Assembly: GCA_900543525.1 (NCBI GenBank)
Contig: UQRS01000087.1
Location: 1-8,836, forward strand
DNA: 8,836 nucleotides
Reading direction: 5' to 3'
Origin: an uncultured Oscillospiraceae bacterium
GTDB lineage: Bacteria; Bacillota; Clostridia; Oscillospirales; Acutalibacteraceae
The notes beneath the pieces are model-generated. The model was not told the DNA's origin. It did no database searches and saw only the letters and a program-made list of their open reading frames with translations. The position numbers and the translations under genes were made by a program. Position 1 is the first letter of the stretch. Each line of letters opens with the position of its first letter. Shown in pieces: positions 1 to 7,246 of the stretch.

Positions 1-514
1 TGTCCCCAATCCAATACTGCTGTCCACACGGCATATCAGAAGTACTACTGCTTGTAGACGCCAGTAAAAAATATTGAGCAAACGCGTCACGCACAGTATA
101 AGCCTTTCCTTTCTTGTAAGATTCTTCTGTTACAACGATGGCGGATATGCCATTGCCCCAACCTTCACACGAACAGGAAGAAGTTCCACCTGTAAACACT
201 TGGATCATATAGCTTTGATCTTTGATTTCATCCGATCCTGCGATGATAAGTTGATAAGTATACATCCAATCATCCGTTGTCTGGCCGTAGTCGAAGTAGG
301 AAACGCCGTTATCTACAGTGCTTTTCAGTTTCGTCATACGTTTATACTCGTTTTTCACAATGCGACGAAGGGTGGCCTGATCCGCCCATGCGGGCAGCGT
401 GGACGGATCCTTCACTTCACCGATAAAGCCGGAGACTGCCGATGCTTGCGGCACACAAAATACGCTGCATAATAAAATCATAACGGTTAGCAGTATGCTG
501 AGTTTTTGTTCCAT
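1..514 (-). CDS. Secreted protein of unknown function, 3' end beyond the window
   Basis: The minus strand is open from ATG at 514 to the window edge, 171 codons with no stop, so the C-terminus is missing. The start is supported by an AAGGAG ribosome binding site (complement at 523-528), eight bases upstream. Residues 1-26 form a clear Sec signal peptide: a short basic start, a hydrophobic core at about 5-21, and a signal peptidase I site after Q-A-S-A (residue 26). The mature part opens with a polar stretch containing a basic helix-like segment (R50, R51, K54, K58, R59), then an aromatic Y/W-rich region at 73-87. It carries Cys114, Cys116 and Cys163, which could form disulphides outside the cell. 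I do not recognise the family. Codon choice is visibly more A+T-rich than in the genes to the right, and it is transcribed away from them, so it is probably a separate unit. Translation and secretion are well supported; the function is unknown. Confidence 0.8.
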   Translation of the reverse strand, partial: MEQKLSILLTVMILLCSVFCVPQASAVSGFIGEVKDPSTLPAWADQATLRRIVKNEYKRMTKLKSTVDNGVSYFDYGQTTDDWMYTYQLIIAGSDEIKDQSYMIQVFTGGTSSCSCEGWGNGISAIVVTEESYKKGKAYTVRDAFAQYFLLASTSSSTSDMPCGQQYWIGD

Positions 515-645
515 GATATTCACTCCTTATCTTTCCACTGCAAAACACACGATTTGTGAAGAATACACAGGGACGAACAAAAACCGCCTCCTCCCCGATC
601 GGGAAAATATAACCGCCGCGGCTCCAAATTTTCCTCACAAAAATA

Positions 646-674
646 TTGCAAAAAGAAAGGCCGCGGGTTAAAAT
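646..674 (+). promoter_or_regulatory. Candidate sigma-A promoter for the signalling operon
   Basis: TTGCAA (646-651) and TAAAAT (669-674) are separated by 17 bases, which fits a housekeeping promoter. It would start transcription near 681, about 35 bases before the ATG at 716. The spacer contains a CCGCGG palindrome (661-666) that also occurs at 616-621, so a repressor site here is possible. The rest of the divergent region 515-645 shows no clear promoter for the leftward gene. Confidence 0.45.
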
Positions 675-715
675 TACTATGATTACCGCAATAAGATACC
701 GATGGAAGTGGTTTG

Positions 716-3058
716 ATGGCCGAAAACAATCTTTTCATTCATGCACTTGCGCGCTGCTGCGACGTTCTTTGGGAATACAACGCCACAACGCAAAGGATAT
801 TGATCCACCATGACAAGATCGCCCCCTTCCTTGTGGGGGAATCCCGATCGGTGGACGCGCTTACCGAAATTTTCAGAGAAAAATGCAAGCTGGACATCAG
901 CGATTATAACTGGTCGCATTACCTGAACCGCGGATATCTCGACCATTTTCAAAGCTCGGGCAAAACCGCCGAGCATTTTCAGCTCCGCTTCAAGGCGAAC
1001 GACTCCGGGCTGATGTGGTACAACATAACCGTGGAGACCGACGCGCCGGACACAATTCTGATTTCGGGGCGGAATATATATGATGAGGTCAAAAACGCCT
1101 CCCTCTACAAATCGGTCACTTTCTCCTTTGACAACATCCTGAACATTGATGCCGAAACCGGAACGTATGTAGTTGTGCACTCCCTTCGCTGGCCGAACGC
1201 CCCTATGGAGGAGTTTGACTATAACAGCCAGATGGAGCGGCTTTTCTCCAAATACCTTGTCGCCGAGGATGTAAAATACGTCTTTGACGGCATGCGCCTC
1301 GACGCCGTCGTAAACGCCCTCGAACAGCAGGACGAATATGAGCTGTTCTTCCGAATGATCAACGAGAGGGGCGAGCTTTCCTATAAAAAGGCCGTATTTA
1401 CCTATGTTGACGATCAAAAGCAGTTCATCACCTACGCCCGCCTTGACATCAGCAACATTGTCAACCGGTACGAGCGCCAGATCGAGCTGATACGCAAGGA
1501 GAATTATCGGGACACCCTGACCGGCGCTCACAACCGCAATTTTTATGAAATGAAGCTGAAATACCGCTCGATTTCCGGCGGTGTGGCGGTCATTGACGTG
1601 GACGACTTCAAGCTGTGCAACGACACCTACGGTCACACGCTCGGTGATCGGGCGCTCCTGATGATTGCGAACGCCATTCAGCATTTTATGGAGCCGCAGG
1701 ACATGCTCATACGCTTCGACGGGGATGAGTTTCTCCTTATCATGCCCGACGCCGATGAGAAGCGGTTTGAGGATACCCTTCAAAAAATACAGCAAAAAAT
1801 CGAGGCGCTGTCCATCAAAGGCGCCGACGGCCCCAAAATCACCGTCAGCACGGGCGGTGTCATGGCCAGAGACGAGATCTGCGACACGGCGGTAGGCCGC
1901 GCCGACCGCCTCATGTACCGCGCAAAAAATCAGAAAAACACCTTCTTCACCGAACGCATGGCGGCCGAGGTGCCGGAGGCCGACCCCGGCAAAACTCCCG
2001 GCGAGGCCAGGGAGAAAATCCTCATCGTGGACGACTCCGCGCTGAACCGCATGGTGCTGCGGGAAATGCTGCAGGGTGATTTTGACCTGCTCGAAGCGGC
2101 CGACGGCGCGACCTGCCTCTCCATGCTGGAGGACGGCAAAAGCAGCATTTCTCTCATCCTGCTTGACATCGTTATGCCGGCCATGAGCGGCTTTGACGTT
2201 CTGGCCGAGCTGAACCGGCTGGAGATCACGGACGACCTTCCGGTGATCATCATAACCGCCGACGATTCGGCGCAGAATCTCCGCAGGGCGTACGACCTCG
2301 GCGCGAGCGATTACATCAGCCGCCCCTTTGACGCGAACATCGTGCGCCGCCGTATCCTGAACACCATAAAGCTCTATGCAAAGCAGCGGCGGCTGCTCTC
2401 CATCGCGACCAGGGAAACCAGAAAGCAGGAGCGCTCAAACCGCATGATGATTGATATTTTAAGCCGGGTGATCGGCCTGAAAAACGGCGAAAGCGTCCCC
2501 CACATCGAGCACATGCGGAAAATCACCTCGATCATGCTGGAGCAGCTGATGCTCATGACCGACCGATATTCCCTGAATCTGCAGACCTACGCCATGATGG
2601 CCACCGCCTCCACCCTGCACGACATCGGCAAGATGGGCATCGACAGCAAAATTATCAACAAGGCCGGAAAGCTGACCGCCGAGGAGTTTGAGCAGATCAA
2701 GCAGCACACCGTCATAGGGGAAAACCTGCTGAAAAGCCTTGACGAATACGCGGACGAGCCGCTGCTTAAAATCTCGGCCGAGATTTGCCGCTGGCATCAT
2801 GAGCGGTATGACGGCAAGGGCTATCCCGACGGGCTGAAGGGAGAGGAAATTCCCATCTCCGCCCAGGTGGTCTCGATCGCCGACGCCTTCGACGCCCTCG
2901 TGAGCGAGCGGTCGTACAAAAAGGCGTACACCCACGAAAAAGCCTTTGAGATGATCGAGCAGGGAGAATGCGGCGTTTTCAACCCCCTGCTTGTACAATG
3001 CCTCAAGTCGGTCAGGCGGCGGCTTCTTGACGAGGTATACAATCCCCAAATTCGATGA
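716..3058 (+). CDS. c-di-GMP turnover enzyme: PAS-like, GGDEF, receiver and HD-GYP domains
   Basis: A cytoplasmic protein of 780 residues with no membrane segment. I chose ATG 716; a TTG directly before it (713) is also possible, and GGAAG at 704-708 is a modest ribosome binding site. Residues 1-255 look like one or two PAS-type sensor folds. A GGDEF domain (about 258-420) has RDTLTG at 265-270, a good IDVDDFK nucleotide/metal segment, and a variant signature D-G-D-E-F at 335-339; the inhibitory RxxD site is E-P-Q-D. A receiver domain (about 433-553) has D439/D440, phosphoacceptor D484 and T514, but R536 where Lys is conserved. An HD-GYP phosphodiesterase domain (about 565-770) is complete: H635-D636, H664, H694-H695, D699, G702-Y703-P704 and D723. 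GGDEF domains make c-di-GMP and HD-GYP domains break it down. The phosphodiesterase looks active; cyclase activity is less certain. As first gene of the operon, it is the likely output of the phosphorelay encoded next to it. Confidence 0.93.
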   Translation: MAENNLFIHALARCCDVLWEYNATTQRILIHHDKIAPFLVGESRSVDALTEIFREKCKLDISDYNWSHYLNRGYLDHFQSSGKTAEHFQLRFKANDSGLMWYNITVETDAPDTILISGRNIYDEVKNASLYKSVTFSFDNILNIDAETGTYVVVHSLRWPNAPMEEFDYNSQMERLFSKYLVAEDVKYVFDGMRLDAVVNALEQQDEYELFFRMINERGELSYKKAVFTYVDDQKQFITYARLDISNIVNRYERQIELIRKENYRDTLTGAHNRNFYEMKLKYRSISGGVAVIDVDDFKLCNDTYGHTLGDRALLMIANAIQHFMEPQDMLIRFDGDEFLLIMPDADEKRFEDTLQKIQQKIEALSIKGADGPKITVSTGGVMARDEICDTAVGRADRLMYRAKNQKNTFFTERMAAEVPEADPGKTPGEAREKILIVDDSALNRMVLREMLQGDFDLLEAADGATCLSMLEDGKSSISLILLDIVMPAMSGFDVLAELNRLEITDDLPVIIITADDSAQNLRRAYDLGASDYISRPFDANIVRRRILNTIKLYAKQRRLLSIATRETRKQERSNRMMIDILSRVIGLKNGESVPHIEHMRKITSIMLEQLMLMTDRYSLNLQTYAMMATASTLHDIGKMGIDSKIINKAGKLTAEEFEQIKQHTVIGENLLKSLDEYADEPLLKISAEICRWHHERYDGKGYPDGLKGEEIPISAQVVSIADAFDALVSERSYKKAYTHEKAFEMIEQGECGVFNPLLVQCLKSVRRRLLDEVYNPQIR

Positions 3059-3070
3059 TGAGGTGATATT

Positions 3071-3871
3071 TTGCGAAAAGCGGCCTTTTTGCCCCTGCTG
3101 GCTCTGGTTCTGGCCTTCTGCATGATTTTCTGCTCCTGCAAAGGGGCGGATGAGGAGGCGGACGCGCAGCTTCCGATGCTCACGATCGGAAGTGATGTTT
3201 TCGAGCCGTATTTTTACATGAACGATCAATATACGGGCGTGGATATCGACATCGCGGCAGAGGCCTGCGCCCGCCTTGGCTATCGGGCGGTTTTTAGGCA
3301 GATCAAATGGCAGATCAAGGACAACTACCTCGAATCGGGAGAGGTGGACTGCCTCTGGGGCTGCTTTACCATGAATGGGCGGGAGGATCGCTACACCTGG
3401 GCCGGCCCCTATATGTCCAGCCGGCAGGTGGTCATCGTCCCGGAGGACAGCGACATCCGGACCCTCTCCGACCTGAACGGCAAGCGGGTCGCCGTCCAGA
3501 ACAGCTCCAAAACGGAGGAGCTGTTTTTAAGCGGCGGACCGGATGGCAAAACCGAACTCCAGAGCCTTTATACCTTTCCCACCATGGCCAATGTGGTTTC
3601 GGCCATGAAGGATGAGTACGTCGACGCCTGCGCCGGCCACGAAAACGCATACAAAAGCTATATGAAGGATTGGGACAAGGCGTACCGCACGCTTGACGAA
3701 CCTCTGATCAAGGCGGAGCTTGGCGTCGCCTTTCTGAAGGGCACCCACACGGAGCTTGCCGAAAAGCTGACCGATGTGCTGCGCGGCATGCGGGAGGACG
3801 GCAGCATTGCCGAGATCCTCTCGAAATACGATATAGACGCCGAAAAAGCCCTGTCGGAGGATGCACAATGA
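3071..3871 (+). CDS. Solute-binding lipoprotein, SBP_bac_3 (amino-acid-binding) family
   Basis: It starts at TTG 3071, with GAGGTGA (3060-3066) correctly placed upstream and no ATG nearby in frame; the first in-frame ATG is codon 18, inside the signal peptide. The 266 residues begin with a lipoprotein signal peptide: basic R2-K3, a hydrophobic core, and Cys23 in an F-C-S-C context. This is an acceptable but imperfect lipobox. From about residue 34 the sequence follows the periplasmic-binding-protein type II fold of polar amino acid receptors: a TIGSD/PYFY opening, a GVDIDIAAE segment, a W-GCFTMN-RE region before AGPY, and the L-DLNGKRVAVQ hinge segment. It would sit outside the cell, anchored by lipid, and bind a small ligand, perhaps an amino acid. 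No permease or ATPase gene is adjacent; instead its stop overlaps the start of a sensor kinase by four bases. It therefore probably serves sensing rather than uptake. Family assignment is firm; the ligand is unknown. Confidence 0.9.
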   Translation: MRKAAFLPLLALVLAFCMIFCSCKGADEEADAQLPMLTIGSDVFEPYFYMNDQYTGVDIDIAAEACARLGYRAVFRQIKWQIKDNYLESGEVDCLWGCFTMNGREDRYTWAGPYMSSRQVVIVPEDSDIRTLSDLNGKRVAVQNSSKTEELFLSGGPDGKTELQSLYTFPTMANVVSAMKDEYVDACAGHENAYKSYMKDWDKAYRTLDEPLIKAELGVAFLKGTHTELAEKLTDVLRGMREDGSIAEILSKYDIDAEKALSEDAQ

Positions 3872-6399
3872 CAAGAAAAGCGAGAAAAAAGCTCTTTTCC
3901 GAGCTGCATTTTTACCTTCTTCTGATCCTGATCGGTCTGGCCACTCTGGGGGCTGCGATGCTGTTCGGAAGCGGTATAAGCAAGTTGCAGGCGCAGAACA
4001 ACCTTGACCGCTCCCTGGCCTATCTGAAAAGCCAATGCCTGGATTATACCGAGGTGCTGGGCTCGGATGAGATCAAGAGCCTCATTCGCCTCACCGAAAA
4101 GGCGCAGAGCATCAGCTATACCTTCTCGGTGAGTGAGGCAGCCCGCACCGACGACTTTGTCCGGGATTTTGCCGAGATGCAGCGGCTCGCCTGCCTTTTC
4201 ATACTGGATGAGAACCTTCAGCCGGAGTATCAGTATTGCAAAAGCGGAAACGGGCTTTCCGACTGGAGCGACGTTATCGCCAACCCCGCCATTCAGAAGA
4301 TCGTCACCTCCCCTTCGAAAATATATGCCTCACGCGTGGCCAGGGAGGGAAGCCTTTACGACATCGGCGCGGCCGCACGGAAGGACTCCGGCGGGATTGT
4401 TTTTGCCGTGCGCTACCAAAGCAGTGACGCGCGCACGTCCTTTCAGCTGGCGCTTGAGGATATGCTGGCCGGATACGACTCCAACCTGAACGGCAAGCTC
4501 TACATAACCGATGGGCAGACGGTCGTCGGCTCCAGCCAGGAGGAGGATTATCGCAAGGGAGCTGCCGACATCGCCTGCATCGCCGAGCTCGACCGCACCG
4601 CCGCCGGCAGCAGGCTGGCTCGAATTTCGGCCGACGGGCGGAGCTATTACGGCGGCCGGTCCTCCTTCCAGAATTATCAGCTTTATGCCGTTTTTGAGCA
4701 GAAGGATGTTTTCTCCTTCTGTCACAGCCTCATGCTTATGGCGCTTGCCACCTACTGCATCCTGATGATTTTCGTCGTCCTGATCCACAACCGGATCCGG
4801 AACCGTCATCTGGAGGAGGTCGGCCGGCAGTTTGAAATCATACGCTCGGTCAGCAAAATTTATCTGACCAACATTCTTGTCAACATAAAAAGCAACCGGC
4901 TGGAGTTTTTGTCCGGGCAGAGCGAGTTTCCGGAATATGACAGCCGCATGAATGCTGCCGCCAGCTTTGAAAAAATCTTTTTCCCATACGTTGCAGATGC
5001 CAACCGGGAGGCTTTCCGCCGTTTCTGCGATTTTCCCACCATGAGCAGCCGCCTCAAGGACAAGGATTATATCGAAATCTCCTACCAGAATTACCGGGGC
5101 GAGTGGCTCAACGACATGATTATCCCGAACGACGTGACCCCGGACGGTGAGGTTACAAGCTTTCTTCTGGTTACGAAAAGCATTGATGCCCAAAAGCGAC
5201 TTGAGCTTGAATATCAACAAAAGCTGGAGCAGGCCGTCGCCAATGAGGCGAGAGCCAGCCGTGCTAAAACCGATTTCCTCCGGCAGATGAGTCATGACGT
5301 CCGCACACCGATCAACGTGATCCTCGGCATGATGGAGATCGAGGATCAGCACCCCGACGATCCGCAAACGCTGGCCGATTGCCGGAACAAGGCGAGAGAG
5401 GCGGCCACCTTTCTACTGGAGCTGGTCAACGATATTCTGACCATCAACAAGCTGAATTCGGGAAATTTCAAGATGACCAAACGCTCCTTCTCCCTGCATG
5501 AGGCGATGCGCAAAATCTACTCGATCGTAAAATGTCAGGCGCGAAACAAAAGCGTTTCCATTGAATGCAGCGAAATAAACATCCTTCATGACCAGGTCCT
5601 CGGTGAACCGCTGTATGTTCAGCAGATCGTTCTGAACGTCGTCAGCAACGCAATCAAATACAGCCGCAGCGGCAGCACCGTCCTTGTCTCTATCAAAGAG
5701 ACGGCGCAAAACGACAGCTATGGAGAGTACACCTTCACCTGCACGGATCACGGCATCGGCATGAGCGAGGAATTCCAGAAGCGCATGTTTGAGCCCTTTT
5801 CGCAGGAGGCCTCCGAAGCGCTGTACAGCAGCAGCGGAATCGGCCTCGGCCTGTCGGTGGTCAAAAAGCTGACCGATACCATCGGCGGCCGGATACATGT
5901 CGAAAGCCGGAAAAATCACGGCACCCGGTTTGAAATCATCCTGCCCTTTACCTATGCCCTGCGCGAGAAGGAGGAGGCGCCGGCCGCCCGCACCGACAAA
6001 ACGGACATAAGCGGCCTGCGCGTTCTGATTGCCGAGGATAACGAGCTGAACATGGAAATTGCCGAGCATTTCCTGAAAAACGGCGGCGCAGAAATCGTCA
6101 AGGCGAAGGACGGCAAGGCGGCTGTCGAAATTTTCTCAGCCGCAAAGCCGGGAGAAATCGACGTTATCCTCATGGACATGATGATGCCGGTCATGAGCGG
6201 CACCGATGCCGCCCGCGCTATACGGGCGCTGGATCGCCCCGACGCAAAGGCCGTGCCCATCCTTGCCATAACAGCCAACCTCTTCGACGAGGATATCGCC
6301 GCCTGTCTGAGCGCCGGCATGAACGGCCACATCGCAAAACCGATCTCACAGAGCAGCCTTATCCAGGCGATCTGGAAATACACAAAGGGAGGGGTTTGA
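3868..6399 (+). CDS. Membrane hybrid histidine kinase with C-terminal receiver
   Basis: 843 residues; the ATG overlaps the previous stop (ATGA), suggesting translational coupling. A basic N-terminus leads into TM1 (about 14-35). An extracytoplasmic region of roughly 250 residues has Cache-like features, and TM2 is at about 287-309. A PAS-like cytoplasmic segment (about 325-445) and a coiled linker precede the HisKA domain with S-H-D-V-R-T-P, phosphoacceptor His476. The ATPase domain has all its boxes: N594 (N box), D627-x-G-x-G631 (G1), an F-E-P-F motif, and G657-x-G-x-G661 (G2). The receiver (about 719-835) has E723/D724, phosphoacceptor Asp770 in an L-M-D-M-M-M-P context, T802 and K824, so it looks fully functional. 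Hybrid kinases pass phosphate from their His to their own receiver and then to an Hpt protein; the next gene encodes one. The stimulus may be ligand binding by the Cache-like region or by the neighbouring lipoprotein. Confidence 0.95.
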   Translation: MTRKARKKLFSELHFYLLLILIGLATLGAAMLFGSGISKLQAQNNLDRSLAYLKSQCLDYTEVLGSDEIKSLIRLTEKAQSISYTFSVSEAARTDDFVRDFAEMQRLACLFILDENLQPEYQYCKSGNGLSDWSDVIANPAIQKIVTSPSKIYASRVAREGSLYDIGAAARKDSGGIVFAVRYQSSDARTSFQLALEDMLAGYDSNLNGKLYITDGQTVVGSSQEEDYRKGAADIACIAELDRTAAGSRLARISADGRSYYGGRSSFQNYQLYAVFEQKDVFSFCHSLMLMALATYCILMIFVVLIHNRIRNRHLEEVGRQFEIIRSVSKIYLTNILVNIKSNRLEFLSGQSEFPEYDSRMNAAASFEKIFFPYVADANREAFRRFCDFPTMSSRLKDKDYIEISYQNYRGEWLNDMIIPNDVTPDGEVTSFLLVTKSIDAQKRLELEYQQKLEQAVANEARASRAKTDFLRQMSHDVRTPINVILGMMEIEDQHPDDPQTLADCRNKAREAATFLLELVNDILTINKLNSGNFKMTKRSFSLHEAMRKIYSIVKCQARNKSVSIECSEINILHDQVLGEPLYVQQIVLNVVSNAIKYSRSGSTVLVSIKETAQNDSYGEYTFTCTDHGIGMSEEFQKRMFEPFSQEASEALYSSSGIGLGLSVVKKLTDTIGGRIHVESRKNHGTRFEIILPFTYALREKEEAPAARTDKTDISGLRVLIAEDNELNMEIAEHFLKNGGAEIVKAKDGKAAVEIFSAAKPGEIDVILMDMMMPVMSGTDAARAIRALDRPDAKAVPILAITANLFDEDIAACLSAGMNGHIAKPISQSSLIQAIWKYTKGGV

Positions 6400-6400
6400 A

Positions 6401-6745
6401 TTGGAGCTTTCGGAATTTTATACATCCATCGGCTCGGATTTTGACGAGGTTGCCGCGCGCCTTGAAAGTACGGCGCTGATCGCCCGGCTTGTAGGAAAGT
6501 TCGCCGAAGATCCAAGCTTTTCCGAGCTTGAGAGAAGCCTTGCAGCGGGCGAGGTCGAGCCGGCCTTCCGCGCCGCGCACACCCTGAAAGGGATCAGCGC
6601 AAACCTCGGCTTCTCCGGGCTTTACAAAAGCGCCTCCGCACTGACCGAGCTGCTGCGAACCGGCAGCCTCGACGGCGCCGCGCCTCTGTTCGGCGAAGTG
6701 AAGGCCGAGTATGAAAAAATCCTTTCGGGAATTGCCGCGCTTTAA
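6401..6745 (+). CDS. Stand-alone Hpt histidine phosphotransfer protein
   Basis: It starts at TTG 6401, one base after the kinase stop, with an AGGGAGGGG-type ribosome binding site ending at 6394; no alternative ATG lies near. The 114 residues are a size normal for a single Hpt four-helix bundle. The active-site motif A-H-T-L-K-G places the phosphorylated histidine at residue 60, followed by the usual small-residue and N-L-G segment and a hydrophobic helix. No membrane segment or other domain is present. Hpt proteins carry phosphate from a hybrid kinase's receiver to a second receiver. The obvious donor is Asp770 of the kinase upstream. The nearest available acceptor is Asp484 in the GGDEF/HD-GYP protein that begins the operon; this pairing is inferred. 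No terminator is visible after the stop, so operon transcripts may run on into the riboswitch region. Confidence 0.92.
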   Translation: MELSEFYTSIGSDFDEVAARLESTALIARLVGKFAEDPSFSELERSLAAGEVEPAFRAAHTLKGISANLGFSGLYKSASALTELLRTGSLDGAAPLFGEVKAEYEKILSGIAAL

Positions 6746-6770
6746 ATTTTTTCAATCGGGTAAAAAAGAC

Positions 6771-6799
6771 TTGCATTCCTCGGATTTTTGTGATACAAA
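6771..6799 (+). promoter_or_regulatory. Promoter for the riboswitch-sipW transcript
   Basis: TTGCAT (6771-6776) is followed after 17 bases by TACAAA (6794-6799). A TG dinucleotide at 6791-6792, one base before the -10, gives an extended -10 (TGnTACAAA). Transcription would begin about 6805, just before the aptamer, which is the right place for a riboswitch leader. Confidence 0.6.
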
Positions 6800-6814
6800 T
6801 ATATTTACCAAAAG

Positions 6815-6895
6815 AATTTTAAAAGGCAAATCTGCCGAAAGGCAGAGACGCAAAGTTATGGTGTCTAAACATCCTTTATGATGCATGACCGGCCG
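6815..6895 (+). promoter_or_regulatory. Class I cyclic-di-GMP riboswitch aptamer (GEMM-I)
   Basis: The hallmark conserved strings of the GEMM-I aptamer occur in order: GGCAAA (6825-6830); a perfect six-pair stem TCTGCC/GGCAGA (6831-6836 and 6841-6846) capped by a GAAA tetraloop (6837-6840); GACGCAAAG (6847-6855); and CTAAAC (6865-6870). A second helix is formed by GTTATG (6855-6860) with CATGAC (6884-6889), extended by CATC/GATG (6870-6873 and 6880-6883). This arm would carry the tetraloop receptor. The 3' side ends in GGCCG (6891-6895), where the family usually has a GCC that pairs with the 5' GGC. The closing P1 helix looks short, about three pairs (6825-6827 with 6892-6894). The aptamer lies between a good promoter and an intrinsic terminator, upstream of the small gene, sipW and the TasA-like gene, so c-di-GMP probably controls their transcription by termination. 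Exact 5' and 3' boundaries are approximate. Confidence 0.9.
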
Positions 6896-6937
6896 ACTGC
6901 AAACACTTTTTGTGGATGCAGTCGGCCTTTTTGTTTT
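6891..6937 (+). terminator. Intrinsic terminator, riboswitch expression platform
   Basis: A perfect 11-bp stem is formed by GGCCGACTGCA (6891-6901) and TGCAGTCGGCC (6917-6927), with a further CAC/GTG pairing inside the 15-base loop, followed directly by TTTTTGTTTT (6928-6937). The 5' arm starts inside the expected 3' end of the c-di-GMP aptamer, so aptamer closure and terminator formation compete for GGCC. If ligand binding favours aptamer closure, c-di-GMP would reduce termination (an ON switch); this sign is inferred. Confidence 0.92.
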
Positions 6938-6996
6938 GCAAAAATTTATAAAAAACTGCCCAGTGGGCGTCGTCCCCGGCTTTTTGGAGAAGTGCA

Positions 6997-7242
6997 ATGA
7001 ACAGTATTTTTGAAGAACTCAAAATGGCGCTCGGCTGCCAGTATATCTCGGACATTCGCAGCGAAAAGCCCATCCGGATTCTCAACCTCATCAACTGCAT
7101 GGCGCTTTCGCGATACAGCCTGGCCGAGCTTTCCAGCCTTTCGGAATACATTTCCGAAAAGGTCATCCACTTTGAAAGCCACGCACAGGCCGAGGCGCAT
7201 TTTTCAACCCAGCTGAGCAGCCTTATGGAAACGGAGGTATAG
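6997..7242 (+). CDS. Small protein of unknown function, first gene after the riboswitch
   Basis: 81 residues from ATG 6997, with GGAG at 6986-6989 as ribosome binding site seven bases upstream. It has no signal peptide or membrane segment, so it is probably cytoplasmic. It appears largely helical, with an amphipathic N-terminal segment, two cysteines (in L-G-C-Q and I-N-C-M) and an acidic/His-containing C-terminal half. I do not recognise a family. It lies just downstream of the riboswitch terminator and only four bases before sipW, whose ribosome binding site lies within its last codons. It should therefore be made together with the signal peptidase under c-di-GMP control. A regulator or accessory factor for matrix production is possible but unsupported. 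Its coding potential is supported by ribosome binding site, spacing and synteny; base use matches its neighbours. Confidence 0.8.
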   Translation: MNSIFEELKMALGCQYISDIRSEKPIRILNLINCMALSRYSLAELSSLSEYISEKVIHFESHAQAEAHFSTQLSSLMETEV

Positions 7243-7246
7243 CAAA

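Noticed and set aside
74..472. Plus-strand open frame of 132 codons at the left end
   Set aside because: The minus strand here has a signal peptide, a strong ribosome binding site and an uninterrupted frame to the edge; the plus frame has none of these.
683..1795. Long open antisense frame of about 370 codons opposite the PAS/GGDEF gene
   Set aside because: It lies wholly opposite a gene with clear domain motifs, has no recognisable domain, and is explained by the codon bias of the sense gene.
4330..5367. Antisense frame of about 345 codons opposite the hybrid kinase
   Set aside because: It shadows a well-supported gene and shows no family motifs.
6958..6968. GCCC-AGT-GGGC hairpin before the small gene
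   Set aside because: Only four pairs with a three-base loop, and it does not cover the ribosome binding site.
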